Assembly: GCA_003584005.1 (NCBI GenBank)
Contig: QXHL01000013.1
Span: forward strand, 1 to 64,000
Length of the DNA: 64,000 nt
From: Alicyclobacillaceae bacterium I2511
GTDB taxonomy: Bacteria > Bacillota > Bacilli > Alicyclobacillales > Alicyclobacillaceae
Reading direction: 5' to 3'
The position numbers and the translations under genes were made by a program. Shown in pieces: positions 8,146 to 16,615 of this stretch (the stretch's first letter is position 1; every line of letters starts with the position of its first letter). A model generated the notes under the pieces. That model was not told the DNA's origin, searched no databases, and was given only the letters and a program-made list of their open reading frames with translations.

Positions 8146-8697
8146 TTATTCTCTAGTGCCCCAGAATCCTATCTGATTTAAGTTACTTGTTTCAAGGAGG
8201 TCTGCATTGAACACACCCCCTTTAACTTCTAACTTTAGCTGTTGCTCCTCGTTCATTTGCACCGGGGCCAGCCCGTACACCATCGCCGCCGTGTGTCGTT
8301 TGGACGTTGCGTCCGGACCGCCCCGCATGAACACCAGAGACGCCGTGTTCCACTCATCGTCCAAACCCCATATGCCCGACTCCAGATGATTTTGCAGCCG
8401 TTGATACGCCACTTTGCCATCCCGTTGATAGATTAACACATTTTGCACCCGGTATGTCATTACCCCGGCCTCCAAGACCTCTGGGGCCTGGTTCGTAGGC
8501 GCGGTGTACAGGACAAATGTCCGAATTGGTCGCTGCAAGTTAAAAAACAGGTGTACGCCGTACAGAAAGAACCGAAACGGCGTAGGCTCCCTCGTCGATT
8601 GGAACTCAAAGTGTCCCAAGCTGTCGTCTGCCAGACGAACCACCAGGTCCAGCAGGTCTTCACGGATGTTCACCGTCTCGATGTTGGACGAAATCAC
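8146..8697 (-). pseudogene. Truncated Rpn-type PD-(D/E)XK nuclease/transposase fragment
   Basis: The frame encodes EDLLDLVVRLADDSLGHFEFQS followed by RFFLYGVHLFF and RPIRTFVLYTA. This is the catalytic block (D...ExQ) and following helix/strand of Rpn-family recombination-promoting nucleases. The usual N-terminal start of the domain is missing: the frame upstream is closed by TAG about 35 bp before the GTG at 8697. The C-terminal part ends early at 183 residues against roughly 280-320 in the family. It is most likely an inactive remnant, though a GTG-initiated product is possible. It is element cargo and convergent with nothing nearby. Confidence 0.6.
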
Positions 8698-8788
8698 ATC
8701 CTTGACTTCATTATACGAAGAAACGCTCTAGTCCGTCTATCTAAGCGTTTTGCCTAGAAACCAAATTGCACAGTTACTTACATGTACA

Positions 8789-9154
8789 TTACAGCCCCCT
8801 GCGAACCGTGCCGTCCCATATCCGCTTGATCTCTTGTTCCGTCCCGCAGACCGGGCAACACCGATGCGACGTAGGTGTGACCCACTCCACCCAAAACGGG
8901 TGCCCACGTCCGCAGATGTACCCGCGCAGCATTTGGCTGTCCTGGTGCATGATCCCCTCATAGCGAGCCACGAGCAGCGGTCGGGGTAGAGCCAGTAACT
9001 GTGCGATCCACGCCTTGACTGCGGTCACGACCAGTTGCGTCATAGGCCGCTCCTGCAGATCTGCGACACGCTGCAGGGCCTCCTCCTCCGCAGTCAGATA
9101 CACGGTCAACCGATGATCCCGTTTCTCTGCCTCTGGCCTTTTCGGACGTGCCAT
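8789..9154 (-). CDS. Ribbon-helix-helix-like protein with C-terminal zinc ribbon
   Basis: 121 residues from ATG at 9154, with GAAGGG 6 bases upstream; GTG 9172 and ATG 9160 are alternatives. The N-terminal region RDHRLTVYLTAEEEALQRVAD has the beta-strand plus helix layout of CopG/Arc DNA-binding proteins. The C-terminal region has CGRGH and CPVCG about 30 residues apart, consistent with a zinc ribbon. Such proteins are usually small regulators or antitoxins, but no toxin partner is adjacent apart from the decayed Rpn gene 90 bp downstream. Role uncertain. Confidence 0.6.
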   Translation of the reverse strand: MARPKRPEAEKRDHRLTVYLTAEEEALQRVADLQERPMTQLVVTAVKAWIAQLLALPRPLLVARYEGIMHQDSQMLRGYICGRGHPFWVEWVTPTSHRCCPVCGTEQEIKRIWDGTVRRGL

Positions 9155-9339
9155 GCCCATCCCTTCAATCACACCGTTATTTACAGGTACAGTTTATCTC
9201 TACCAAACAAATTGTACATGGTTATTTACACCTTACACACCTTGCGCGCTGTGACAACAGCGTTCATCCTGAAAATGGCCTCACTGGTTGCCAGCGGGAC
9301 CATTTTGTACCCAGCTATTCCCGGTAAAGAACATGCTCC

Positions 9340-9780
9340 GGTAAGTGCTCAGACCATGATACTGGCGCGGTTAGGTCATTCTCGCTCGTTTACTCTAGAT
9401 TCGATAGTTGTCGTGCGAGGGAGGGTCTCCCTAGTTCCAGACACAACTTTCATTGCATGCTGTTCCCTCTACACCGGAGGATTCTTCCGTGCTGCTTACC
9501 CAGATTCTTCACACGTTCCGTGGCCTTCGCCGTTACACACGCGGCTCGGCATCCTCTTGACCCTTGCGGGCTTCAAATTAACGATGCGGCAGGATTCACT
9601 TCATGTTGCGGCCTGCAATGTTGCTTCACCCTATTGGGCTTTTCACAGGGCTTCACCCTTAGGCTCTCCCCACCAGGTGCCTGCTAGCTACGAGGCGGTC
9701 TGGTCCCTACCTCGACCGGACTCTCACCGGTTAGTTGTGCCTAGCTTGGCTAGGCGCGCTGCGAATTATTTGACGCTCAC
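9340..9780 (-). mobile_element. Group II intron 5' ribozyme remnant (no reverse transcriptase)
   Basis: Read on the minus strand, the stretch begins GTGAGCGTC at 9780. It then carries blocks typical of bacterial group II intron domain I: GGTGAGAGTCCGG, GGCACCTGGTGGGGAGAG, CCTAAGGGTGAAGCCC, GGGTGAAGCAACATTGCAGG and AACATGAAGTGAATC. No intron-encoded reverse transcriptase follows, and I cannot find a domain V hairpin, so only the 5' RNA portion survives. The long plus-strand frame across this region is a by-product of structured RNA sequence and is not coding. Boundaries are approximate. Confidence 0.65.
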
Positions 9781-10350
9781 CTTTTAACCCATTCCTCATT
9801 GCCCAGTCAACATCGATTGAAATTTCGCTTGACGAACACACTGCCGAACAAAGTGTAACCTTAAGTCATGAGGTGCAAGCGCAGTGGTGGAAATTATCCT
9901 ATGCAAATGGAATGTTGTCGATCTCTTAACATTACAAGTGAATAAAACATAGATAAACTTGATGCCTCCCGCATCGCAAGCCGCTAATAATCCGCTGATT
10001 CAGGCGGTTTCTGAAACTTTGCAGCCAACCTCATCAGTTAAATAGGCTTTTTCGAGCCGGGAGCAATAAAGATCCCGATTTCCACATGGTTTCAACGTGC
10101 TCTCTATAAATCACTTTTCGGTGATGGTTCTACCCTTCAGGTAGCGATCCTCTGCATATTTGACCGAAAACCAAACAAACTGACAGAATTATTCGTAGTA
10201 ACTGTTCTTAAAGGATTTGTAGAATTCCTGACGAATAGTTCTAAAAGCCGATGTGCGCGTTGTTTCGGTACAGCGCTAGGCGGTAACGCCTAACTAAAAA
10301 CCGACAGCAGAAACTAACTGCTGAACTATATCTCTCAAACTGGTATCTGA
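9781..10350. other. Gene-poor stretch upstream of the ArgH-like remnant
   Basis: About 570 bp with stops in all frames. A short plus frame at 9783-9929 (FNPFLIAQSTSIEISLDEH...) has coding-like composition but no start. I searched for the ArgH signature GSSIMPQKRNP in the plus frames and did not find it, so the N-terminal part of the neighbouring ArgH-like gene is absent rather than frameshifted nearby. Confidence 0.5.
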
Positions 10351-10776
10351 AACGATACCCCTGCTAATCAAGCCGCAATGCGCGAAAGAGCAGAACAAGG
10401 TTACACTTCTGCTACCGAATTTGCTAATCAATTGGTAGTTCATACTGGAATGTCATTTCGGGCTGCTCATAAAACAGTCGGAGAAATGGTTCGGACGGCC
10501 ATCCAAAGAGGAGCAGTCCCTCTCCAAGAACAGTTTTCTGAATGGGAGATAAACAACAACTTTGAGATAGGGCTTTCCAATGTTGATCCTCAATCTATCG
10601 CTCGAAAGGCAGACTTCGGCGGCGGTCCCGGAGTACATTCATTTGAGCGTACCCTAGTTAAGCAGAAAAAAGTGTGGAATGAAAAACTCTCGTATGTGCA
10701 CGACCAATTATCCTTTTGGAAAACTGCAAAGAAAACACTTGATAGAAGGGTTAAAAGTCTCATCAACATTGATTGA
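10351..10776 (+). pseudogene. C-terminal fragment of an argininosuccinate-lyase-like protein
   Basis: After an in-frame TGA at 10348-10350 the frame reads NDTPANQAAMRERAEQGY, then TSATEFANQLV, MSFRAAHKTVGEMV and RKADFGGGPG. It matches the C-terminal domain of the ArgH branch of the fumarase/aspartase superfamily (ATDLAdyLV...FReAH..VG...GG). The catalytic N-terminal two thirds, including the SSIMPQKRNP signature, is missing and no ribosome site precedes the first ATG at 10378. It lies 24 bp upstream of the deacylase gene on the same strand, so it may mark the former first gene of that operon, for example an amino-acid-modifying or ligating ArgH-domain enzyme. Confidence 0.6.
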
Positions 10777-10800
10777 GCCATTGAAGCGAGGTGCGATGCA

Positions 10801-11736
10801 GTGAATAGAAGAGCCGTATATTTCTTTTGCGCAGATAAGTCTAAAGATCCTGTTGCTCACAACGTATTCCGTTCGGTTGTCAATTTGTTCAGCCCTAGTG
10901 TAACTGACTTATCCGTCGACAACTTTCCCGTCTTACATCATCAGAATAGTTCTGGAGAGTTCTACTTCGTAAATACTGCTAATGTTTTAAGCCATGATTA
11001 CGTACGGTACCTCCCTTATCTAAACTCCCTGTTTAATGACTTTGATTTTGCAGGAATTGTGAATTGGCACGAGGGTAAAAACTCACCTGACCCTATCTTT
11101 TGTGTCCATACCACAGGTGATGTAATATCTGGGATTTTTGGAGCAGCACATCCTCTTTACACGCGAAATTTACTAATCGCACTTGAACACGAACGCATAA
11201 ATTACGGATTGTACAATTTCAAAACTTTGTCGGAGGCAACTCACTGGTCTGGAGTACTTCACGGTACCTCACCAACCTTGATTACAAAATACACTGTGCC
11301 AATTGTCGATGTTGAAATTGGCAGTGCCGTAGAAAGTTGGGGTGACTCAACTGCAGCCAATGCGATCGCTTCCGCCATTGTTCGTGTATTTGAATGGGAC
11401 GACCCGAACGCGAAATCTGTTCTGTGTGTGGGTGGAGTGCATTTTGAACCTTCATTCTGTCACGCGGTATTAAATTCCTCAGAGGAATCTTCCATCATGG
11501 TTTCTCACATATTGGCTAACCAGTGGGTGGTCGCTGGCGGGTATGACCAGGACTTGGGGCTTGTAAAATTGGAATCCTGCTTTAATTCGATTCTTCATAA
11601 AGTTGACGCTATTGTGTTTCATGACAATCTGAAAGGTTCGTATAAGGAGAAACTACGTAGCTACGCTCTTCAAAATGGCATTCCAGTGTTCAAACATCAA
11701 TATCTACGAGATCCAAGCAAACTACCGATGAGGTAA
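10801..11736 (+). CDS. D-aminoacyl-tRNA deacylase of the DtdA/GEK1 (DTD2) type
   Basis: 311 residues from GTG 10801, with GAGG ten bases upstream. Family landmarks are present in order: NWHEGKNSPDPIFCVHTTGD (H-E-G...hTTG block), then FGAAHP, then SEATHWSGVLHGTSPTL equivalent to the E-x-THHGP motif, then VDVEIGSAVESWGD matching the xxEIGSTxxxW block, and VGGVHFEP. The second His of THHGP is replaced by Trp. DTD2 enzymes hydrolyse D-aminoacyl-tRNA and N-modified D-aminoacyl-tRNAs and are known mainly from archaea and plants, so this bacterial mobile copy is unusual. It precedes a formyltransferase and an EamA exporter in one tight operon, which suggests a specialised rather than housekeeping role. 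Confidence 0.72.
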   Translation: MNRRAVYFFCADKSKDPVAHNVFRSVVNLFSPSVTDLSVDNFPVLHHQNSSGEFYFVNTANVLSHDYVRYLPYLNSLFNDFDFAGIVNWHEGKNSPDPIFCVHTTGDVISGIFGAAHPLYTRNLLIALEHERINYGLYNFKTLSEATHWSGVLHGTSPTLITKYTVPIVDVEIGSAVESWGDSTAANAIASAIVRVFEWDDPNAKSVLCVGGVHFEPSFCHAVLNSSEESSIMVSHILANQWVVAGGYDQDLGLVKLESCFNSILHKVDAIVFHDNLKGSYKEKLRSYALQNGIPVFKHQYLRDPSKLPMR

Positions 11737-11751
11737 CCGAAGGTGATTAGT

Positions 11752-12582
11752 ATGTCAAAGAGAATTGCTATCTTGTGTTCTGACGACGCTCACCATAAGT
11801 ACTTAATCTCATATTTTCGTTCAAAGTTCAATGTTTTATCTGTAGTGATTGAACCCGGTAAAAAGCAAAGAGAACGCTCGTTAAAAAATAGGCGTTACAA
11901 AGATTACGCTTACAGTCAATATCATTATCTTCGCCGTTCTCTGTTGGGCCTAAATGCGTATCGAAGGGCCTACTTTCATAACCATTCGCCGGAGTTAGGC
12001 GAAGTAACCTATGTGGATTCAATAAATGATCCAAAGGTGGAAACAGTCCTATCCAATGCGAATCCAGATGTGACAGTCGTTATGGGGACTTCAATACTTA
12101 GCAAGAAAATTCTCAAAGTCGCCGGACCAAATATTATTAATGTTCATGGAGGTTACCTTCCTTACTATAGAGGGAATCACTGCTTTTTCTTTGCCGTCTA
12201 TGAACGGGCATTTGATCGAATTGGTTCGACAATTCATTTCGTGGACGAAGGAATTGACACTGGTCAAATCATTGAAATTGTTGAACCTTCAATTTATCCT
12301 GACGATAAACCTGAATCACTATACTGCCGTGCAGAATTAATTGCAATACATCGCTTGGCCGAACTCATAGAACAATTTAATCAAGGGGTTAACTTTCCAA
12401 GCTTTAGAACTATGGAACAGGGAACATTGTACAGAACACGCGACCGTAAACCGGTTCACGACATTCAATTTTGGTGGTGGAGAAAGACGGGAAAATTAAT
12501 GCTTCCTTATCGAAAGTCCTCCATTGAAGAACGGTTTTCAAGATTTCTACCTGAGATATCGGGGCGCATTGGAGGCAACTAG
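11752..12582 (+). CDS. Formyltransferase-fold enzyme (Fmt/PurN-like catalytic domain)
   Basis: 276 residues from ATG 11752, with AAGGTG 6 bases upstream. The core carries the formyl transferase active site: INVHGGYLPYYRGN supplies the Asn and His of the N-x-H motif, and GSTIHFVDEGIDTGQII supplies the catalytic Asp. The N-terminal Rossmann segment (RIAILCSDDAHHKYLISYF) would bind 10-formyl-tetrahydrofolate. There is no Fmt C-terminal tRNA-binding OB domain, and the last 60 residues are basic and Trp-rich. The acceptor is therefore unknown; amino sugars, amino acids or aminoacyl compounds are all possible. The start is 15 bp after the deacylase stop, and the exporter gene begins 2 bp after its own stop. 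Confidence 0.8.
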   Translation: MSKRIAILCSDDAHHKYLISYFRSKFNVLSVVIEPGKKQRERSLKNRRYKDYAYSQYHYLRRSLLGLNAYRRAYFHNHSPELGEVTYVDSINDPKVETVLSNANPDVTVVMGTSILSKKILKVAGPNIINVHGGYLPYYRGNHCFFFAVYERAFDRIGSTIHFVDEGIDTGQIIEIVEPSIYPDDKPESLYCRAELIAIHRLAELIEQFNQGVNFPSFRTMEQGTLYRTRDRKPVHDIQFWWWRKTGKLMLPYRKSSIEERFSRFLPEISGRIGGN

Positions 12583-12584
12583 GT

Positions 12585-13520
12585 ATGAAGCCTGAAGAGT
12601 ACAAACAGACGCAGCCAATAGTGTCAACCTCACATACAGTTAACTGGGAAGTCATTTTACATATGACGGTTCTCTACTTGGTTTGGGGCAGTACCTTTCT
12701 CGCAATTCGAGTCGCCGTTAGTGGGGGATTCCCACCATTCTTAATGGGAGCTATGCGGGTACTAGTTGCTGGCCTCGCTCTCATTCTATGGGCTGTTTAT
12801 CGGAAACAAAAGATTTCTATCTCAATGAGGGATTTGATAATACTTTTCTTGTCGGGAGTCCTTCTTTGGGTAACAGGGAATGGGTTGGTTCTTTGGGCAG
12901 AGCAACATGTCGCGTCCGGTTATTCTGCCCTATTATTTGGTTCCCTTCCGATTTGGGTGGCAGTGATTGATGCAATCGTGAGCAAAAAGAAGCTGAGTAT
13001 AGGGCTGATCTTATCACTCGCAATTGGATTTGCCGGTCTGGCCGTCCTAAGTGTTCCCGAATTAACAGGTGCCTCAAAAATACAGGGGCTCGCTGTGATT
13101 TTATTGCTGATTGCTCCTATTAGTTGGGCCGTGGGTACGATTATCCAGCGAAGACATTACGTTGCCGTGTCCTCCATAGTCAGTTCCGGATATCAGCAGA
13201 TATTTGGAGGTATCGGGTTCTTAATCGCCGCCCTTATCTTCCACGAACAATTTCTTATTTCCCCCAAAGAAACCGCGTGGCTTGCTTGGGGCTATTTGGT
13301 TGTTTTTGGTTCGTTGCTTGCGTATACTTCATTTGTCCAAGCTTTGAGATTACTCCCGTCCAACATCGTCATGACCTACGCTTACGTCAATCCTGTGATA
13401 GCCGTATTCCTTGGCTGGTTCTTTCTAAAAGAGAAGATTACACCGTGGACGGTTGCCGGAATGATATGTATTGTACTTAGTGTTGTGGGAGTTTTGCGAA
13501 ACAGTAACGGTGGGAGATAG
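12585..13520 (+). CDS. EamA/RhaT-family DMT transporter
   Basis: 311 residues with ten predicted membrane helices arranged as two EamA repeats (about 25-150 and 165-305). The first opens with YLVWGSTFLAIRVAVSGGFPP and contains the family-typical LVLWAEQHVASGYSALLFGSLPIWVA segment. DMT proteins export amino acids, nucleotides and small metabolites. ATG 12585 has GGAGG 9 bases upstream, inside the formyltransferase end, so translation is coupled. It would export the product of the two upstream enzymes, or an amino-acid derivative. It is the third gene of the cassette. Confidence 0.85.
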   Translation: MKPEEYKQTQPIVSTSHTVNWEVILHMTVLYLVWGSTFLAIRVAVSGGFPPFLMGAMRVLVAGLALILWAVYRKQKISISMRDLIILFLSGVLLWVTGNGLVLWAEQHVASGYSALLFGSLPIWVAVIDAIVSKKKLSIGLILSLAIGFAGLAVLSVPELTGASKIQGLAVILLLIAPISWAVGTIIQRRHYVAVSSIVSSGYQQIFGGIGFLIAALIFHEQFLISPKETAWLAWGYLVVFGSLLAYTSFVQALRLLPSNIVMTYAYVNPVIAVFLGWFFLKEKITPWTVAGMICIVLSVVGVLRNSNGGR

Positions 13521-13524
13521 CAAT

Positions 13525-13734
13525 TTGGAAGTAAAGAGTCATTTATCCGCCAGCTATTACACGTCCAGTTTAAAGAGTGCATATTACGATGAAAGTTGGC
13601 TCTCCCACAAATTAGTTGATCCCTCATCGGGTGGCAGTTTACCCTGGAATACTTCAACAGCACATGTTGATTCACGAAATTCCCCATTTTCAAGAGCTCG
13701 TACAGGTTTTGAGCGAGGTCCAGTGACGAATTAG
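13525..13734 (+). CDS. Possible small fourth gene of the deacylase cassette (TTG start)
   Basis: A 69-codon frame opens with TTG at 13525, 4 bp after the EamA stop, with GGGAG 7 bases upstream inside the EamA gene. The product is rich in Ser, Tyr and Asn (SHLSASYYTSSLKSAYYDES) and hydrophilic, with no domain I know. A coupled small protein or a peptide substrate is possible, but the TTG start and lack of homologs in memory make this weak. Confidence 0.25.
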   Translation: MEVKSHLSASYYTSSLKSAYYDESWLSHKLVDPSSGGSLPWNTSTAHVDSRNSPFSRARTGFERGPVTN

Positions 13735-13924
13735 CCAGCAGAAGGCCTTGTCCGTCGACTAGAATCGAGTTCGCTATTTTGGCCTGTACAGACCCAAATG
13801 AAAATAATAAGTAATTTATTATAATTTATTGACATTTTAGATTGTGTAAAAGAGTATTTGACCCATTTAATGGTTTTGTTTTGTAGTGAGGGGTTTATCA
13901 TCAACTAATTTGCGGGAGAGCCCG

Positions 13925-14352
13925 AAAGTTGGCACCAAATCCGAAGCAAAGTTGCCACTACATTTGAATTAAATCCGGCTCCGATTCCGGTTCAAAGTTG
14001 CCACTTCTTTTTCCCTCTTATGAACTCACCAGAGTGTAGGGCGAACTGGAAATTTACTCGGGTTCTACGTTGGATTTTTCCGGGGAAAGTCCCTGGATTT
14101 TTTGCATCGATTCTCCCGTTAACTTTGATTTTATACGCGTTGTGGACCAGCCTGTCCAGTATGGCCTCTGCGAGGGTTGGATCGGCCATTACCAAGTGCC
14201 TTCTTGCAATCTCCCTTTGAGACGACCCCTCGTGCAGATACGCGAGCAGAATCTCCTGCTTCTGAATCAACAGAACCATCTCCTCAACCTCCTCACCGTA
14301 GTGAGGGTACCATAGGTGGGGTACTTTTCGATTGTTCCGATGGGGTACTTTT
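13925..14352 (-). mobile_element. IS21-family internal-deletion remnant
   Basis: One end has repeats GGGGTACTTTT (two copies, 14318-14350). The other has repeats AGTTGGCACC/AAGTTGCCAC (three copies, 13928-14006). Multiple terminal repeats of this type bound IS21 elements. Between them only the istA start and the istB end remain. Exact termini are not determined. Confidence 0.65.
13992..14279 (-). pseudogene. istA-istB fusion remnant
   Basis: ATG 14279 begins an IstA-like N-terminus (LLIQKQEILLAYLHEGSSQ then REIAR), which is the helix-turn-helix start of IS21 transposases. After about 30 residues it jumps directly to an IstB-like C-terminus (DPTLAEAILDRLVHNAY). Some 1.9 kb of coding sequence, including the DDE and AAA+ domains, has been deleted, so it cannot transpose itself. 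It may still be mobilisable by a full IS21 relative if the ends are intact. Confidence 0.7.
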
Positions 14353-14548
14353 AGCTTATCAAACACATCAGGGAAGCCGAAAATGTGCTCCACACGTTCA
14401 CCTTCCTCAAATTGGCGATATATCTGGCGGCTGGAACCATACAAACTAACTCCTTGCGCAAAAATGCGAACAACAGCCCCACGGATTCGTTCGTGGGGCT
14501 GTTGAAATGTTACAGATACAGTCCTGACAAACAAAGTTGAAGACATGC

Positions 14549-14974
14549 TCATTCTTCGGGCAATTCTAGTCCAAAGAATTCCTCTATCATCAAGAGAACT
14601 TCCTCACACGCATCTTCGCTGATAGTAGCGACATGCTTGAGCAGATCCGCTTTAAGAGCAGGCTGAATCAACCTTGTACGCACAATCGATTTGGTTCTCA
14701 CGCCATCACGGTCTGGTGATAATGGGACATCCCCATACGCGATACAGCCAACCCTATGAGACAAAGGTGCAATACTGATGATTGGTGTCAGAGGGTCAGC
14801 ATTAGTTTGGTTGTTGGATACCACCAACACAACCCTAATTGGATGTATGACTCGCGACCCATCCCGGTCAGCATCCGGTATGCCTACGAGTTCGTCCGTG
14901 ATAGTCCATACTGATCCAAACGCAAACTCACGAGTGTCGTACATGCTACTTTGAATTAGATTTGTCAGCGACAC
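14549..14974 (-). CDS. MazF/PemK-like toxin of a Panacea toxin-antitoxin pair
   Basis: 141 residues from GTG 14974, with AGGAGG 6 bases upstream. The fold markers are those of the PemK/MazF RNase family: early FGSVWTITDE, VVLVVSNNQTN, SIAPLSHRV, YGDVPLSPDRDGV, then KSIVRTRLIQP with the conserved Ser-Arg pair, and a C-terminal helix. Such toxins cleave mRNA. The gene overlaps the 3' end of the upstream Panacea-domain gene by 29 bp, a typical antitoxin-first arrangement. It is cargo of the tRNA-Thr element, where it would stabilise the element against loss. Confidence 0.7.
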   Translation of the reverse strand: MSLTNLIQSSMYDTREFAFGSVWTITDELVGIPDADRDGSRVIHPIRVVLVVSNNQTNADPLTPIISIAPLSHRVGCIAYGDVPLSPDRDGVRTKSIVRTRLIQPALKADLLKHVATISEDACEEVLLMIEEFFGLELPEE

Positions 14975-15584
14975 CTAAGGCCCTCCTCCTAAGCGGTTCG
15001 GTATCTTGATACTCCGACACCAGAACCTCCCAATACTCTGGATTAGGAACCTTTGGAAGCCCCATTTTTGCAATACGACTTTGCGCGGCGGCACGTCCGG
15101 CACGTGTCCGTTTGAAGGTGCTCTTGGTATAATCCATATCCAATTCAACCCCTTCAAGAGACTCCCCGTGTTCCTCCTCCTCTAATAGCACCTTTAACAT
15201 CGGAGGAGTGGAATAGACGGTATCTATCATCGGTTGGTAAGGCTTACGGCGTAACAAATTCAATACAAAATCAGCTATTTCCATTTCTTCCGAAATTAAT
15301 TCAGGCGATGTGTTGCCTGCGGAATAAGTATATGTGGGTTTGCCGTAAGGATTGACAGACATTTTTCCATCGACAAATCTGAAGTCCATCAGTTCGTCCA
15401 ATTGGTCAATGATGGCCTCGGCGTAAGGGCCGTAATGCCATCGGATAAATTTTACCTCTGTCCCTGGGCGTCCAAGATGAAGTCTGTGGTAATATTCATA
15501 CATATATAAATACTTGACCACCTCTGTCCGGTTCAGCGTTCGATGTGAAAGAAAGTACAACAGAACTTCCCGGAGTTTCCCCAA
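14946..15584 (-). CDS. Panacea-domain (SocA-like, DUF4065) antitoxin
   Basis: 212 residues from TTG 15584, with GAGGGG 8 bases upstream. The N-terminal half contains RTEVVKYLYMYEYYHRLHLGRPG and WHYGPYAEAIIDQLDEL, the helical core and YGPY/F motif of Panacea (DUF4065) proteins. This domain pairs with many unrelated toxin folds to form PanAT toxin-antitoxin systems and neutralises by direct binding. The C-terminal part is basic (TRAGRAAAQSRIAKMG) and probably contacts the toxin. It overlaps the MazF-like gene downstream. Assignment rests on motif memory; the partner fits. Confidence 0.72.
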   Translation of the reverse strand: MGKLREVLLYFLSHRTLNRTEVVKYLYMYEYYHRLHLGRPGTEVKFIRWHYGPYAEAIIDQLDELMDFRFVDGKMSVNPYGKPTYTYSAGNTSPELISEEMEIADFVLNLLRRKPYQPMIDTVYSTPPMLKVLLEEEEHGESLEGVELDMDYTKSTFKRTRAGRAAAQSRIAKMGLPKVPNPEYWEVLVSEYQDTEPLRRRALGVADKSNSK

Positions 15585-16197
15585 CCGTTATCCCCTCATC
15601 CGATTAAACTAAAACAGGTCATAGCAGAACGGAACTCTACTTTGACCCACTGCTTTAAACTACCTAGATAAAATTATACCAAAATACTACACTTGCAAGG
15701 ACTTCACGTCAAATCGTTAGTAGATTCAGTGTCGAATAAATTCATATTAGGTCGATGGAAAAGGCAACCTTCGAGTTCAAGAGTCCTATCTATCCTTGCT
15801 TCCCCCCTCATATTTCAAACCCTTGGATTTTTTGTCCCGTATGCGTAAATACAATCAATGCCCTTAGTTTGGCATTCGCTCGTATGCTGACATCGGCGAT
15901 CAATCTGTACTGTCGGAGAAGGAGATCCCATTTGATGAAATTCACCTCTCTGCTCGGCAACATTGACTCTTCGATTCATAATCTTGCAATTGATTACGAA
16001 TTGTCTCGGTGGCATCATTCCCATGTCCCTATCCCTCCCCTTTCAATGTCTCACGTTTTCTCTCCAATATTCAGACATGGAAACGTGCGTTCATTCCAAT
16101 TCTATCATCTTCAACCCATTTATGTAAGTCTAGGGTCTACTCTATCCCGGCAACTCTGAATTTTTCCGTGCAGCGTCCAATTAGGATGGAGGGGCTA
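15585..16197. other. Non-coding stretch in the element
   Basis: AT-rich promoter-like region next to the antitoxin, then about 450 bp in which short frames on both strands lack ribosome sites or recognisable motifs. I see no gene. Confidence 0.5.
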
Positions 16198-16221
16198 TTT
16201 TCCTGACAAGTGTCAGGAAAA
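16198..16221. promoter_or_regulatory. Perfect 11-bp palindrome (operator or bidirectional terminator)
   Basis: TTTTCCTGACA (16198-16208), AG, then TGTCAGGAAAA (16211-16221). With T and A runs on the outer sides it could terminate transcription on both strands or be a repressor site. Confidence 0.5.
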
Positions 16222-16294
16222 GTCAAAACCCATACTTGGAGGATGAAGAAATCCAACGGGTCCAACTTTGAGCCTGTACTGTACCTCGTGGTCT

Positions 16295-16615
16295 AACATC
16301 GATTTTGCGGCCCATAGCGACCTCTGTAACGAGTTTTTGGTGGCAACCATAGCAAGTATAACCTTCGACCACCGTAAGAGGCCGCAAATGACACGCTAGG
16401 TCGTCTATCGGAAGCCTACGGGGTGCAGTAAACAACCTAACATCGAGTTTGCGTCCCCTAGCGTCCTCTGTAACGAGTCTTTGGAGGGTGGTATGGAAAA
16501 TCACCTTCGCTAATAGCGAGAGGCCGTAAATGGCACGCTAGGCCGTCTATCAGGAGCCTACCGGGTGCAGTAGACAACCCAACATCGGGTTTGCAGCCTC
16601 TTGCTGCCCCGTAGC
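16295..16615 (-). repeat. Tandem ~143-bp imperfect repeats (2.2 copies), possibly decayed coding
   Basis: Copies start at 16295, 16439 and 16581 (AACATCG...GCG), so the periods are 144 and 142 bp. On the minus strand the copies translate to related segments (RKLDVRLFTAPRRLPIDDLA and CKPDVGLSTAPGRLLIDGLA, each followed by CHLRPL). The 2-bp difference in period shifts frame between copies, so any former repeat protein is broken. Confidence 0.6.

Noticed and set aside
9035-9787. Long plus-strand frame of 250 codons
   Set aside because: It lies across the RHH/zinc gene start and the group II intron-like RNA on the minus strand, has no ribosome site and encodes no known motif; structured RNA explains the open frame.
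13992-14552. Single 186-residue protein gene
   Set aside because: Only the last 95 codons match IS21 (istA start joined to istB end); the first part is read-through of element flank without motif or ribosome site.
15755-16159. 134-codon plus frame in the element
   Set aside because: No ribosome site, low-information composition and no motif; adjacent frames on both strands are equally open.
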